Assembly: GCF_040954835.1 (NCBI RefSeq)
Contig: NW_027168394.1
Coordinates: 294,501 to 358,500, forward strand
Length of the DNA: 64,000 bases
DNA from: Lepisosteus oculatus
Lineage: Eukaryota > Chordata > Actinopteri > Semionotiformes > Lepisosteidae
Direction: 5' to 3'
Part shown: in pieces, positions 45,536-56,773 of the stretch
Layout of the letters: every line of letters begins with the position of its first letter
Numbering within the stretch: the stretch's first letter is position 1
Made by a program: the position numbers and the translations under genes
Notes under the pieces: model-generated
What the model was told of the DNA's origin: nothing
Database searches by the model: none
What the model saw: only the letters and a program-made list of their open reading frames with translations

Positions 45536-45925
45536 AAAGTCAACCACCTGTTCGCTAGATCCCATACCCACTCAGCTAGTCAAAGATTCCCTCGAAGGAC
45601 TGGCAGGACCTATAATTAGTATGATGAATGCATCGCTTGCGTCAGGCGTTGTACCTGATCAATTTAAGGTAGCGGTTGTTAGACCGCTCCTTAAGAAGTC
45701 AAATTTGGATCCACAAGTTCTTAACAACTACAGGCCTGTCTCAAAGGTCCCATTTCAATCTAAAAGTTTTGAGAGAATAGTTGTTGCCCAACGTCAATCG
45801 TATCTGGATTCAAATAATATACTTGAGAAATTTCAGTCTGGTTTCTGAAACAGCATTAACAAGAGCCTTAAATGATATTCTTTTAGCTACTGATGCGCGG
45901 AATGCAACAGTGCTAGGTTGCAACA
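45536..45925 (+). mobile_element. LINE reverse transcriptase fragment (L2/Rex1/CR1 group)
   Basis: Translates as SLDPIPTQLVKDSLEGLAGP, then VVPDQFKVAVVRPLLKKSNL and LNNYRPVS, the N-terminal part of a LINE RT domain. It continues after a frameshift near 45845 as ETALTRALNDILLATDARNA. Both ends are truncated and no 3' tail is visible. It abuts the Tc1-like fragment directly. Confidence 0.88.
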
Positions 45926-46337
45926 GTGCTAGGAATGCAAACGTTAGGTTGCGCTTCTTCATGCTGCATGGTCGGCATGAGTGGAGCTTTTTAAACGTCT
46001 GTACTTAGTGCGCCTCATAAGAAATCGTTTGTCCCCGTTCAAAAGAGATTGTGCGATGTCCTGCAGCGTTCGCAAAGCAAACCTTTGACAGTTTGAAAAG
46101 AGGAATTTATTCTGCTTCCTGTGCGTGCAGTAGTTACAAAGTTGAACGTCTTTACACGATCTGCTGCAGTTTTCAGTGGGCGGGCTTTGTCAGATGGCTT
46201 GGAAAAACGCACTGTGTTTCGGCTCGGGAAACATCATGAGCAGTGTCCTGCATGTTTTCTGTGTATAGCTGTCTTTTAACGCATACAGAATTCATTCGAA
46301 ATCATTGATTTCTCCAATTAACAAAGGTCCCTTAAAG
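45926..46337 (+). repeat. U4-distal spacer copy
   Basis: Matches about 60140-60535 directly and 1857-2260 in reverse. It starts within gcaaacgttaggttgcgc immediately after the LINE fragment. No gene. Confidence 0.75.
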
Positions 46338-46996
46338 GATGAGTCAAAGTAACGTCTAATCGGATTAGTTTCCTTAGAGCTGGTTTAGAGTTTGCTCAAG
46401 AGTTTACCTTTCACAGATGCGCAAAAAAGAATGTTGGCGGTGTACGCTTCAAGGCGCCTTACAGCTGTAGGGAGTGATTCGAGACGATTCGTGGCGTGTG
46501 CTCGTTCCCATATACCGTACACCCCGGGGTGCAGTGCTAGGATGACGTATAATACCGCTTGGGCAAGTAACGGCGTTATACGCAAGTGCGGGACGTGAGG
46601 GTTTTCGTTTGTTCGTTTTGTTTTGCTCTGCTTTGCTTTGTTTTGCTTTCCATCGCGTTGGTAAGAGCGTAAATAAAAAGGCGATTCCTGCGTCTACCAC
46701 TAATGTAAGAGCTATTTCAAGTGCGACGTGGTGCGGCTTTTCAAATGCTTGTGGGCATTTCTCTGTTGTTGATTCTTTTTTTGTGTGTAACAAAGTGGCA
46801 TTTTCATGTCCGGACGGGGAGACTTTATCATTCCGACATGAAGCCACCCTTAAGTCCTCTGAGGCGTGTCTGTCTGCAAGGCTTATATTTTGGAAATGTT
46901 TTTTTGAAACGGAGAACGACTTTGAAATAGGCTTCCGCCGGCGCCTCGCGATCCAGGTAAGATTGTAGCAAGAACGCAGCGGCAGTGGGGCTTGCT
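46338..46996 (+). repeat. Module R and adjoining 280-bp module
   Basis: 46338-46700 is module R, repeated at 48615, 28548 and 60535 and inverted at 1642 and 26240. 46700-46985 (landmark tgtccggacggggagac) is repeated at 49010-49215. Neither encodes a recognisable product. Confidence 0.75.
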
Positions 46997-47078
46997 GAAG
47001 TCGTGGCCGAGTGGTTAAGGCGATGGACTAGAAATCCATTGGGGTCTCCCCGCGCAGGTTCGAATCTTGCCGACTGCG
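46997..47078 (+). tRNA. tRNA-Ser(AGA)
   Basis: An 82-nt type II tRNA: loop CTAGAAA gives anticodon AGA, T stem GCAGG/CTTGC is paired, and the T loop is TTCGAAT. One A-G mismatch occurs in the acceptor stem (GAAGTCG/CGACTGC). No strong T run lies within 20 nt downstream. Likely the best Ser(AGA) in the window. Confidence 0.88.
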
Positions 47079-47291
47079 TTATCCGCCTCCAGTCGGTGTG
47101 TTTCGGCGCAAGCAAAGAAGCGTGCCTCTTTGCTGTTCCTGGTGGTTTTAAAACGCCCAATCGCTTGTACCCGCTGCCTTGGAAATAAGTTCTTCAGCGT
47201 CCGCGAATGGCATTTTGCAGCTGGAAGCAGATGTCGACGCGTTTTGCACAGAGCACCAAAAAAGCGTCTTTTTTGAAAGCCCAAGCACTGA
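47079..47291 (+). repeat. Ser-Gly intergenic spacer
   Basis: Reverse complement of 1347-1559. No gene. Confidence 0.7.
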
Positions 47292-47362
47292 GCATTGGTG
47301 GTTCCGTGGTAGAATTCTCGCCTGCCACGCCGGAGGCTCGGGTTCGATTCCCGGCCAATGCA
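47292..47362 (+). tRNA. tRNA-Gly(GCC)
   Basis: A 71-nt cloverleaf at consensus in every arm except a small change in the D loop (TTCCGTGG). Anticodon GCC. A TTTT terminator begins 5 nt after the end. Judged functional. Confidence 0.93.
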
Positions 47363-47428
47363 GTGGCTTTTGCAGCGAGCGGCTCCATCACTTGCATCCC
47401 CTTGCAACTCGCAACTCAAAAAACCCAC

Positions 47429-47672
47429 TGAAGCTAAGCAGGTGTGAGCCAGGTCAGTACCCGGATGAGGGTGAGCTACAGGGGAAAACAAAGCTTCCAG
47501 CTGGAAGCGGTGTTAATGGTGCCAGCGGTGGGGCGCTCACCCTGAGGTCTGTGCGGGTCCCAATGCCCCAGTATAGTGACGGAGATGCTGTGTTGTAAAA
47601 GGGCGCTGTCTTTTGGATGAGACGTAAAACCGAGGTCACAGCGCTCTGTGGTCATTCAAAATGACCACCAAA
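47429..47672 (+). mobile_element. 5S rRNA-derived SINE, third copy
   Basis: The head gaagctaagcagg and ggtcagtacccggatgag resembles the 5S internal promoter. The body continues through gggcgctcaccctgaggtct and the tail motif ggatgagacgtaaaaccgag. It lies between tRNA-Gly and tRNA-Ile as in the two minus-strand copies. Confidence 0.65.
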
Positions 47673-47921
47673 ACCTTTGACAAAAGCTCTTGGTAATTGA
47701 TGGTCTTCAATAATGCTTCTCCTTTAGGTACATTTTAAATCAGCTGAAAAATGCTGTGAAATGGGGGGGCACTTCAGGCCAGTGTAGGATTTGGGTTACA
47801 AGAACCATGAAACTGCACGAGAAAGCCCGTACACTGAATTACACGGCTTTCTATTCAAAGGAGGACAAAAGAAATTCCCTGAGTTCGATTTTTTGCAGCA
47901 CAGAGAGGAGCACTGTTGTGA

Positions 47922-47995
47922 GGCTGGTTAGCTCAGTTGGTTAGAGCGTGGTGCTAATAACGCCAAGGTCACGGGTTCGAGCCCCGTACTGGCCA
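47922..47995 (+). tRNA. tRNA-Ile(AAT)
   Basis: A 74-nt cloverleaf with all stems paired (acceptor GGCTGGT/ACTGGCC with two G-U pairs, T stem ACGGG/CCCGT). Anticodon AAT. TTTT follows within 10 nt. Likely functional. Confidence 0.93.
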
Positions 47996-48614
47996 GGTCC
48001 TTTTCTCCTCTCTTACCAAAGCTGTTAGGTTCCTTTCCGTGGTGAGAGGGGTTGTCATGCAACGCTGCCACATAGTGCCGACAGACAAGAGTGTTGCGGG
48101 AGAAGAGAAAAGTGTTTGAAGATTTAAGAGTGTCTTAGGTGGAGCCAAAATCAAGTGTCACAAATACAAGTGGGAGGATTTCCAATGTTTAATATGGTAA
48201 AAATAAGCGGAAGTTATCTGCCGGTCCGGCACAGTCTGCCATGCTTTTGTCATATACTGTAAAGTGGTGTCGAACTGGGTGTCGAACTGGAGCCTCACCA
48301 TTTGCATATGTGAGGCTCCAGTTATACATCGAGTGTCACATTAAATGACAAAAATGAAGAGAGTTAAAGCAGCTGGAGAGGTTTTCTTACAACTTTTGAG
48401 CTGACACAGTTTTGGAAAATGTTTCCTTCACGCTGCACTGTACAACATAGGCAGCCAAGAGTCTCCAAAACAAAACAGAATTGACAGATAGGAGAAAATT
48501 CCCACTCATCCTGAAGTTCCCAAAATCCAGCACTGAGCGTAAACAAAGTGTCTAAGTAGCGTGGGAATGCTAACCCTAACCCTAGCTGGAGTTTGAGCAA
48601 TCCAGCACTGAGCG
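47996..48614 (+). repeat. Spacer of the tRNA-Ile module
   Basis: Inverted relative to 1-643 and 26546-27175. It contains ctaaccctaaccctag near 48572. No gene. Confidence 0.7.
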
Positions 48615-49215
48615 TAAAAAGATGAGTCAAAGTAACGTCTAATCGGATTAGTTTCCTTAGAGCTGGTTCAGAGTTTGTTCAACAGTTTACCTTTCACACA
48701 TGCGCAAAGAAGAATGTTGGGGGTGCACGCTTCAAGGCGCCTTACAGCTGTAGGGAGTGATTCGAGACGATTCGTGGCGTGTGCTCGTTCCCATATACCG
48801 TACGCCCCGGGGTGCAGTGCTAAGATGATGTACAATACCGCTTGGGCACGTAACGGCGTTATACGCAAGGTTTTCGTTTGTTCGTTTTGTTTTGCTCTGC
48901 TTTGCTTTGTTTTGCTTTCCATCGCGTTGGTAAGAGCGTAAATAAAAAGGCGATTCCTGCGTCTACCACTAATGTAAGAGCTATTTCAAGTGCGACGTGG
49001 TGCGGCTTTTCAAATGCTTGTGGGCATTTCTCTGTTGTTGATTCTTTTTTTGTGTGTAACAAAGTGGCATTTTCATGTCCGGACGGGGAGACTTTATCAT
49101 TCCGACATGAAGCCACCCTTAAGTCCTCTGAGGCGTGTCTGTCTGCAAGGCTTGTATTTTGGAAATGTTTTTTTGAAACGGAGAACGACTTTGAAATAGG
49201 CTTCCGACTCGGGGG
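48615..49215 (+). repeat. Module R and 280-bp module, second direct copy
   Basis: Directly repeats 46338-46940 with about 13 bp missing near 48868. So the Ser-Gly-SINE-Ile block is bracketed by direct repeats, a structure prone to unequal exchange. Confidence 0.75.
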
Positions 49216-49637
49216 CTTTTCCACGGTCTGTGTGAGGAGGGGCGGGTGTGTCCAGCAGCTTATCGAGCGGAAGCCTGGGGCGGCGGAGAGCTGTGATCGT
49301 GCAGACCTTGAGGTGTCACCTCTTTGTCTGCTTTCCCGCCTTCCCTCCGCCCAAGCTCTGCTCCAAAGTAGCCCGGCAACCCCTCACACCTGCACGTGTC
49401 ACAACCTAAGGTGTGGTCATGAGACACCCATGGGGTGTTGTTCTGTTCTTGCTAATTGTTTCCTGCCCGTCGCAGGCAGGAGTCCATGCGAGGAAGATGC
49501 GCTGGACAGAGCTCAGAGGGCGCACCTGGGTGGCTTTCCTTCTGAGTGACGTTCCTGCAACACTCTCCCGCTACTCTTGGTGCGCTCATGCCGCAACACA
49601 GGAAGGCTGGAGCAGGTGGCTGTGGGCTCTGTGCACC
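49216..49637. other. Single-copy spacer, no gene seen
   Basis: This GC-richer sequence is not repeated in the window. Open frames run through it without recognisable domains, and I do not support a gene. Confidence 0.5.
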
Positions 49638-49698
49638 GCCGAAATAGCTCAGCTGGGAGAGCGTTAGACTGAAGATCTAAAGATCCCGGGTTTCGGTG
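49638..49698 (+). pseudogene. tRNA-Phe(GAA) with T arm deleted
   Basis: Matches vertebrate tRNA-Phe from GCCGAAATAGCTCAG through loop CTGAAGA (anticodon GAA), then jumps to GGGTTTCGG. Twelve bases of the T arm, including the TTCGA B box, are missing, apparently by deletion between CCC runs. The acceptor strands are present. Without a B box it should not be transcribed normally. Confidence 0.88.
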
Positions 49699-49807
49699 TT
49701 TTGTTTCATCGCGCCCTTTGTTCCTCTCTCCAGCGCCCCCTGCCTAAAGTGACGCGTCCCTTTCTCAGCCCGAAACGCAAGCGAGACACCAGCAGCAGTC
49801 CCTGCAG

Positions 49808-49880
49808 GTTTCCGTGGTGTAGCGGCTATCACGTTCGCCTAACACGCGAAAGGTCCCCGGTTCGAGACCGGGTGGAAACA
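49808..49880 (+). tRNA. tRNA-Val(AAC)
   Basis: A 73-nt cloverleaf: acceptor GTTTCCG/TGGAAAC, anticodon loop CTAACAC (AAC), T stem CCCGG/CCGGG around TTCGAGA. TTTT lies 6 nt downstream. Judged functional. Confidence 0.94.
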
Positions 49881-50454
49881 GCCTCGTTTTGCACGCTCCT
49901 GTACTTCACAGAGGTATTGAGCGACCGGTCATTTGTTCCCAATGTATTTCCGGTGCCTTCATGCACTCTTGTACCAAACGCACGTTCCTTCTGTATGCGG
50001 AGCCGATCATTTGCAATTGGGCTGTGCCGACAGATCAGGACGAGCTCTGTCGGCTCAATAGCAGCGCAGGACCTGCAAGAACAACAGAAAGATTAGCATC
50101 CAGCGGGGGCTTCTTAGTGAGCCCAAGATCTCATCAAGAATCGGCTCCAGCAACAGGGCTGGGCGCATTGTTCCATTCTCCGACCACTCTCGGTGTAAAC
50201 AAGTCCCTCCTGGTCTCTGCTTGAATTGCACTTTCCTGCGTTTGCTTTGGTGTAACTGGCTTCCCCTGCATGGGCGAATGTGAAGAAGATCCTTAGTAAG
50301 TCATTGAAGAAACCCGAGAAGAGGTCGGAGTGGTCTCTGTCGTTCATCAACGATCCAGTCAGGCAGTACTCCTCTGTAAAGCGCCGTTCGTTCACATCAA
50401 TTGGCTTTTTTTTGCCTTCATTCGTGCAAGTAGTAAAAGCAGACGCCCCTATTC
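49881..50454. other. Single-copy spacer
   Basis: No repeat match elsewhere in the window and no supported gene. Several open frames exist on both strands without domain signals. Confidence 0.5.
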
Positions 50455-50526
50455 TGCCGTGACCCGGATTCGAACCGGGGTTGTTGCGGCCACAACACAA
50501 AGTACTGACCACTATACGATCACGGC
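50455..50526 (-). tRNA. tRNA-His(GTG)
   Basis: A 72-nt cloverleaf on the minus strand: acceptor GCCGTGA/TCACGGC, loop TTGTGGC giving anticodon GTG, consensus T loop TTCGAAT with a fully paired T stem. A TTTT run lies about 20 nt past the 3' end. Only one copy in the window. Judged functional. Confidence 0.94.
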
Positions 50527-50727
50527 GAGTTACCGATACACACGTGGCAGGGCGGAAAAGGCTGTGCTCTCTTCGTGTGACATAATTCGGGAAAGTCCTG
50601 ACGTTGCATTTCAACTGAGCCCCAGTATACATCGACCCTTCGACACTCTGAGTGACAGCTCTCTTGCGTGTTTTCTCATATTTATGTAGTTTGCTTGCAT
50701 GATGCCCGGAACAGCAGGGTTGTGCAC

Positions 50728-50799
50728 TCCCATATGGTCTAGCGGTTAGGATTCCTGGTTTTCACCCAGGCGGCCCGGGTTCGACTCCCGGTATGGGAA
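50728..50799 (+). tRNA. tRNA-Glu(TTC)
   Basis: A 72-nt cloverleaf: acceptor TCCCATA/TATGGGA, anticodon stem CCTGG/CCAGG with loop TTTTCAC (anticodon TTC), T arm CCGGG TTCGACT CCCGG. TTTT is nearby downstream. Matches vertebrate consensus and is judged functional. Confidence 0.95.
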
Positions 50800-51008
50800 C
50801 GTGTCAATTTTGCCTCCTGCTTTCCAAAAGATCAGCACTGTGTACGAAGGAGCCGCATTAAAACTACTCAACGTGCAAAACGTGCGAGAAGAGGGGGCGC
50901 TTGTTTCCAGCCGAAACTTCACGCGTGTGAGACGAGCTGACCATCGCTGCAGGAGGTGGGAGGGTCACTCTGGTAGACAGGGCTGACCTTCGGCAATAGG
51001 ATTTATAC

Positions 51009-51542
51009 TGTAACGCTTACGGCCGACAGGCGCTGTGTAAGAGCCGGCGTACCAGAGCGGGTGACGTCACCGCCCTTCCCTGTGATAGCAGGACCACAGC
51101 TACTGGGCTGTGGTGAGATCTCTCATTGGCTCACGGGGCTAGGTCGCTGCAGAGAGACGCGGAAGTCCCGGGTTCGAGCCTCCAGTCGGGATGGGGCCGA
51201 CCAGATGCGGCAAGGGCGCCCGCCTGAGCCCCCGTTGCGTTACATTGGTGTCAGAAGCGGGGCGGGATAGCCCTTCGCCGGGGACGGCGATTTAAGCGGG
51301 GGAGAGTGTAACGCTTACGGCCGACAGGCGCTGTGTAAGAGCCGGCGTACCAGAGCGGGTGACGTCACCGCCCTTCCCTGTGATAGCAGGACCACAGCTA
51401 CTGGGCTGTGGTGAGATCTCTCTTTGGCTCACGGGGCTAGGTCGCTGCAGAGAGACGCGGAAGTCCCGGGTTCGAGCCTCCAGTCGGGATGGGGCCGACC
51501 AGATGCGGCAAGGGCGCCCGCCTGAGCCCCCGTTGCGTTACA
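51009..51542 (+). mobile_element. TRIM: miniature LTR retroelement
   Basis: Two 236-bp direct terminal repeats (51009-51244 and 51307-51542), each starting TGTAACG and ending GTTACA, enclose only 62 bp. The 62 bp contain a primer-site-like tggtgtcagaagcgggg (51246-51262, tRNA-Leu type as in many Gypsy relatives) and a purine run just before the second repeat. The flanks carry a 4-bp duplication ATAC (51005-51008 and 51543-51546). I see one base difference between the repeats, so it is very young. It has no coding capacity, so mobilisation must have been in trans. Confidence 0.9.
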
Positions 51543-51788
51543 ATACTCTCCAAGATGATATTTGCACTTTCTGGAGAGGCGATTTTCTCCACTTCAGTAG
51601 CCCGATTTCGTCGATTGCGTGGAGAGGGCTGTAGAATGTGGCGCCGTCTTTCCTGCTCCGTCCATGACAGGCGTGCTGGTCTCTGGAGAGAGAGCATGGT
51701 CCATCAGCGCATCCCAATAAAGGCACTGGAAGCAGCTGAATCGCATTGGTGAAGCTCAGCGCTGGGCCGCTGGGCACATCTGACCACA

Positions 51789-51861
51789 GTTTCCGTAGTG
51801 TAGTGGTTATCACGTTTGCCTCACACGCGAAAGATCCCCGGATTGAAACCGGGAGGAAACA
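51789..51861 (+). tRNA. tRNA-Val(CAC), T loop altered
   Basis: A 73-nt cloverleaf: acceptor GTTTCCG/AGGAAAC, loop CTCACAC (anticodon CAC), with T stem paired. The T loop reads ATTGAAA, losing the conserved TTC of the B box, and no close T run follows, so transcription is doubtful. Confidence 0.82.
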
Positions 51862-51924
51862 GACCAGACTTCTTCTGTCGCCACGCACAAAAGGGGATTG
51901 GGGATTCGCCTAGTGCTGTGATCG

Positions 51925-52374
51925 AACAGACCCACTCACCTCTTAGTGTGGCGGGATCTGCACAGTGCATGTCGCAGCGCATCCTGCTTTCACTTCAATG
52001 CGCGTCCTGATGTACCCCGGTCTCCCGCGTGACAGGTGGGGACAGGTGACAGGTCCACGTGACAGGTCCTATACTAACGAGGAAGACATCGCTCTCTCCG
52101 ACCCCCGGCATCGTGTCCTGACCCACCGTGCTGGAAGCCGACTCGTGCTGTGATTCCTTTACGGAGCAGAAATGACAACCGAGGAGCCGAGAGATCATTT
52201 CAGCATTTCGCGTCTGAACGGAAAACACAAACGACCAACTCGGAATGATTTGCCTTTGACGCTTATCAAAGCGTTCTTTGTGCATCGAACAGACCCACTC
52301 ACCTCTTAGTGTGGCGGGATCTGCACAGTGCATGTCGCAGCGCTCCCTGCTTTCACTTCAATGTGCTTCCTGAT
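51925..52374 (+). repeat. Direct repeat pair of about 90 bp
   Basis: About 51925-52014 and 52283-52374 share atcgaacagacccactcacc and the following sequence with a few changes. The segment between holds short gacaggt repeats. Significance unknown. Confidence 0.75.
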
Positions 52375-52445
52375 GTTGAGTCGTGTGCCGTGCGGAGGCT
52401 CTGAAAGCGAGAGCAATGAAAAGGTGCACGACACTGTGAAATAAA

Positions 52446-55115
52446 CATTAATAAACGCATATATAACGTCGAAAACACATCTAACACTAGGAGTATACAG
52501 CACTCTGCACAGTGTACGAAGTAAATTATTTTCGCAGTAATTAATTATATTTACTATATTTATTATACACGTGTAAATTAATTACTGCGAAAATAATTTA
52601 CTTCGTACACTGTGCAGAGTGCCGTATACTCCTAGTGTTAGATGTGTTTTCGACGTTATATATGCATTTATTAATGTCGTCGATTTTACGGTTGCAATTC
52701 GACGTTGATTATACGTCGAGGCGACGTATATATACGTATAACCTTATTTTCGCCGTGAATATACGTATATTCGACGAATCAATGCCCACAGCTTGGCATA
52801 CAAGGGTTTTGCGGAGGGGTCTTGCCACCTGCCTGAAAAAAAAAACAGTAAAATGTTTGAGTGCCTATAGAGTTTCTATTTTTATTTTCTTGAGAAAAGT
52901 TGATACCATTTCCTGGAAACCCCGTCTCCCATCAGTGCGCGGTGCCCGGGGAAAAATCTGTAGGGGGGCGTCTGAAATTCTGAGCGGGGGTGATATTTCG
53001 GTTGAAACGGAGCTGTACGGTGCAGCTACCCAAATGAAATCTCGCAGCTATGCCATTGATTAGTGCTTCATGATAGAAGATATCGACTAGCAATCTGGTA
53101 TTTGCGATGAAGTTCAGTTTCACATTTTTCGTCACTCTCACTGGAGAGTATTGCCTGGAGCGAAAAGTACCATAAGCGTTCATTTTTGCAGCTACATGGA
53201 CGTTCTGAATCGTTAAGAAAAAATGTTGTAAAACCAACAGAAAGCACAGACTGCTATAACTAGTCCTAGTTATATAACGATTTTAAGTATAATGATAAAC
53301 TACTGCAAGGAATCGGTCCACCTGAGCAAACAGGATCGTAATGTTGACACTCAATAACGACACTGATATGTGCAGTTCCTGGACGGATAGCCCTCCTGCC
53401 CATCAAACAGACTGAGTGACTGTTCGTGTCATTTAGTGTTGTCTGACCATTGACAAAGTACAACTATTTTTTTAGGGCGCAAATTAAGTTAGGTAAATCT
53501 TTTTGCCCAAAACTGAAGGGGCGACATTCCCCCCTCCCCCCGTGATGCCAGGCCTGTCCCCATCCTATTCCATAATGTCATTATATATAATACCATACAA
53601 CAGTGACCGATCCTTACTAACTACATGCGTTAAAATTGCACATCAGCTCATAGCAGGGGGCACATAGCCGCGATGTATTTTCAATGTTATATTTCAACCA
53701 TAATATCGACAACATTAATAAACGCATACGTTGAGAAAATATCGAACCCAGCATATTTTCCGCTTATATACCACAATGCATTGCTAGTATTCGTTGGTCA
53801 CCATTTTGGACACGTTTTTCAAATGTAGAAGTATATCCGCAAATATCTCAGCAATCCTCTTTTGACGAGTAAGTATGAACAATAATAATACTATCTGAAT
53901 ACATACAGATCTTTCTTAATATTATTTTGATTAAAATAGTACGTGAATAAGCAAAAAATGGCACATAAAATAGTGTGAATGGGGAAGATGACACAAAATC
54001 GTTTTGCCGTTTCTCTATTCTTATTCTATGTTGTACTTTCAAACTTTGGGTACTCTTTAATTAGGACAGACTTTATTGCTCAACTGCTATGATGCAAGCT
54101 AAATTTTATACATTTATTTCAGTTTTGAGCTTAGTAAACCGTTCATTTTTTAGATTATACTAAAGAAGATATTAATCATCATTTATTTGGGAAGTAATAT
54201 TATATAATTTTCTCCTATCTGCGGTGCTGAAGTCCCACCCTACATCAACAGAAAAAGAAATAAAGGAGCATGCAATGTGTTACTTGAAGAATGCATATGC
54301 AAGGCAGGGGGCCAGGAGATCTGGACACTGAAAATAATAGGTTTTTGGTTCTAACTGTTAGGACAATTAGACAGGGTTTGCAAATAGTGGACAAAAATCA
54401 TCTTAACTTCCATTGTAATATTTTTTTTTCTTGGAAATATAGAAGTTGTACATTTTAAAATGTATATTTGAATCAAAATGTGGTTTTGAGTTAGTGTGTT
54501 AATGTAATTAGTTTTGTGTTTGTCATTACTATACTGTATATTGCCATGTTACCAGAATTTGTAGCTGAAGTTCAAGACTAGTTGTGTTTTTTATGATTAT
54601 TGCCCATATGTTGATTGTTGATTGATTGTATACAATGTATAATTTGAAATACATGTTTCAGGTGTGAATGTGTATTTTCAGAATACATTTCTAAATCTAA
54701 TCATTGGCTTGGTTTACTTGTTTCTACACCTATAAAACCTATCTTTGATGTATAATAGACCTCTACCCATATACGTATAATAGACCTCTAACCATATACG
54801 TATAATAGACCTCTAAAGTTATCCGTATAATAGACCTCTAACCATATACGTATAACAGACCTCTAACCATATACGTATAATAGACCTCTAAAGTTATCCG
54901 GAACTCCAACCATATATGTATAATAGTCCTCTAAATTTATCCGTATAATAGAACTCCAACCATTTATGTATAATGAACGTCTAAACATAGACGTATAATT
55001 GACGTATAACTTTAGACGTATATTAGAATTTCATTCTAGACGAATTGTAGACCACATTTAGACGTCTAAGGTATGCGTTTAATAGACGTATATTATACGT
55101 CTTTTGCCCACTGGG
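52446..55115. mobile_element. Foldback DNA transposon, second copy, inverted and truncated
   Basis: Reverse complement of 2391-5206 with a few percent divergence. The terminus tgcccactggg is at 55105-55115, with subterminal repeats at about 54750-54970. The palindromic end is reduced: only about 350 bp remain (52446-52795), and the outer terminus is lost. Host sequence at 55116 (tgggctccagatgcac) belongs to the block at 57657-57790 and 43520-43650. Confidence 0.82.
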
Positions 55116-55743
55116 TGGGCTCCAGATGCACATGGAAGAAATCAAGTGTTTCATCCGAGCTGTTTCAAAGACTGCCCAAGAGCTTTCCTTTCACAGAGGC
55201 GCAACGATTAATGATGGGGGTGCACCCTTCAATGCGCCTTACGACTCTAGGGAGTGATTGAGACGATTCGTAGCGTGTGCTCATTTCTCTCTATTCCCCG
55301 TGTTGCAGTGGTAGGAAGACGTAAATTACTGCTTCGACACGTAACGGCATTATAATCAAGTGCAGGAGCTGAGGGCTTTAGTTTAGTTTCGTTTTCCATG
55401 GCGTTCGTAAGCGCGCAAATCAAAGGCAAGTCCTGCGTCTAACACGAACGTAAATGCTTTTGAAAGTGCAGTGTGGTGCAGCTTGTAAAATCCTTGTCCA
55501 CATTTGTGGTTTGTTGATGTTTGTTCTGTCTGACAACGTTGCATTTTGACATCCGGACGGGGGGACTTTATCATTTGAACGTGAAGCCAGCCTTAAACCC
55601 TCTGAGGCGTGTCTGTCTGCCGGCACGTATCTTGTGAAAGGTATTTTTTTTTTAACGGAGAGCAACTTTAAAAAGGTTTCCGCAGCCACCTCGCAGTCCG
55701 TGTTTGATTATAGGAGGAATGCGGCGGCGGCGGCGGGCTCGCT
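55116..55743 (+). repeat. Diverged module R, inverted block
   Basis: Reverse complement of about 43020-43650. Open frames recur in the paralogue only as repeat identity. No gene. Confidence 0.65.
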
Positions 55744-55825
55744 TTTGTCGTGCTCGAGTGGTTAAGGCGATGGGCTCGAAATGCGTTGGGGCTTCCCCGC
55801 GCAGGGTCGAAACCTGCCGACTCCG
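55744..55825 (+). pseudogene. tRNA-Ser(CGA) pseudogene
   Basis: 82 nt; loop CTCGAAA (anticodon CGA). The acceptor TTTGTCG/CGACTCC pairs over four positions only, the anticodon stem is broken, and the T loop starts G (GTCGAAA). Paralogue of 42936-43017. Confidence 0.78.
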
Positions 55826-56773
55826 GCGTCTGCCGCACGTTACCTTGTGCCTGCGAGGCAGAGGCTAAGTGCCGCTTCTCCTTTCCTGGTACTATAAGAA
55901 CGCTAAATCGCTTGGCCCTGCTGCCATGGAAATACATTCTTCAGATAACCACACATTTTGCGTTCGCACCTCTGGTGCTCTACTTATGCCTTTGAAAACC
56001 TAATGAATACAGCTGAAAGAACCGACACAATATGTAGGTGCTCGTAAAGCACGCAGTAAAGAACTGTTAACAGCAAGGGTTTCAGTGGGTTAACTGAGGA
56101 GAAGGCGTGATCGCTAATTGTTGACTTTTTATTTGGTGTTAGAAACACTCTTACTGTGCATGACGTGCAACAAATGTAGCCACAGAAATTGCATCACGCT
56201 TTCATGTATGCTATTGCAGACACCAACGTTGCCTAGATAGAAAACCGAAATAGCCGTGGGTTTGCTTGCTGGTCTGAAGGATCTCTCTTCGAATCTCTGT
56301 CATTTGTCAATGGAAGTAAAAGGCGCTGAAATCTCATACGTTCAGAATCAAACCCGCAGCTGTTGTTCGACTTTATTTCTTGACTAATTACAACTCAGTG
56401 TCGCATGAGCAGTTACGTAAATGGTATATTTGAACACAAATGCCGTTCTTCAATTAAAACTAACAGTACATTGTCAGGGACATTCAGTTCTATACAAACA
56501 AGAGACAGACAAGAGAATATTTCTACCGTTCATGTGGACTACGTGTTGACTTACTGATCGGAATAATTGAAAAGTTCGGGTTCATAGCCGATGCAGTGCG
56601 TGCTAATTAGAACAGCAAAGCTGAGCTCTCAGCACCGTACTGAGCCCAGGTGTTTTTCTAAAGCTTTCAGGTGCAGTTCCTTTACATGAAGGGAATCTCT
56701 TACTGGGTACTCTTACATTGCAGTAAGTAGCACAGACTACTTAGGGAGTAGCCCGATGCGTTTAAAAACAACC
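55826..56773 (+). repeat. Inverted copy of 41980-42935
   Basis: Spacer sequence paralogous to 41980-42935 in reverse, with scattered substitutions. No gene. Confidence 0.6.

Noticed and set aside
47429-47560. A 5S rRNA gene
   Set aside because: Only part of the 5S internal promoter is recognisable; the 5' and 3' parts do not match 5S and the body is that of a SINE.
48878-49549. A 223-codon frame running out of module R
   Set aside because: It starts in repeated spacer and crosses a block boundary into single-copy DNA. Composition and lack of domains argue against a gene.
51140-51190. A tRNA T-arm inside the TRIM LTR
   Set aside because: The gggttcgagcc word resembles a B box, but there is no cloverleaf or A box at the right distance, so a tRNA gene cannot be supported.
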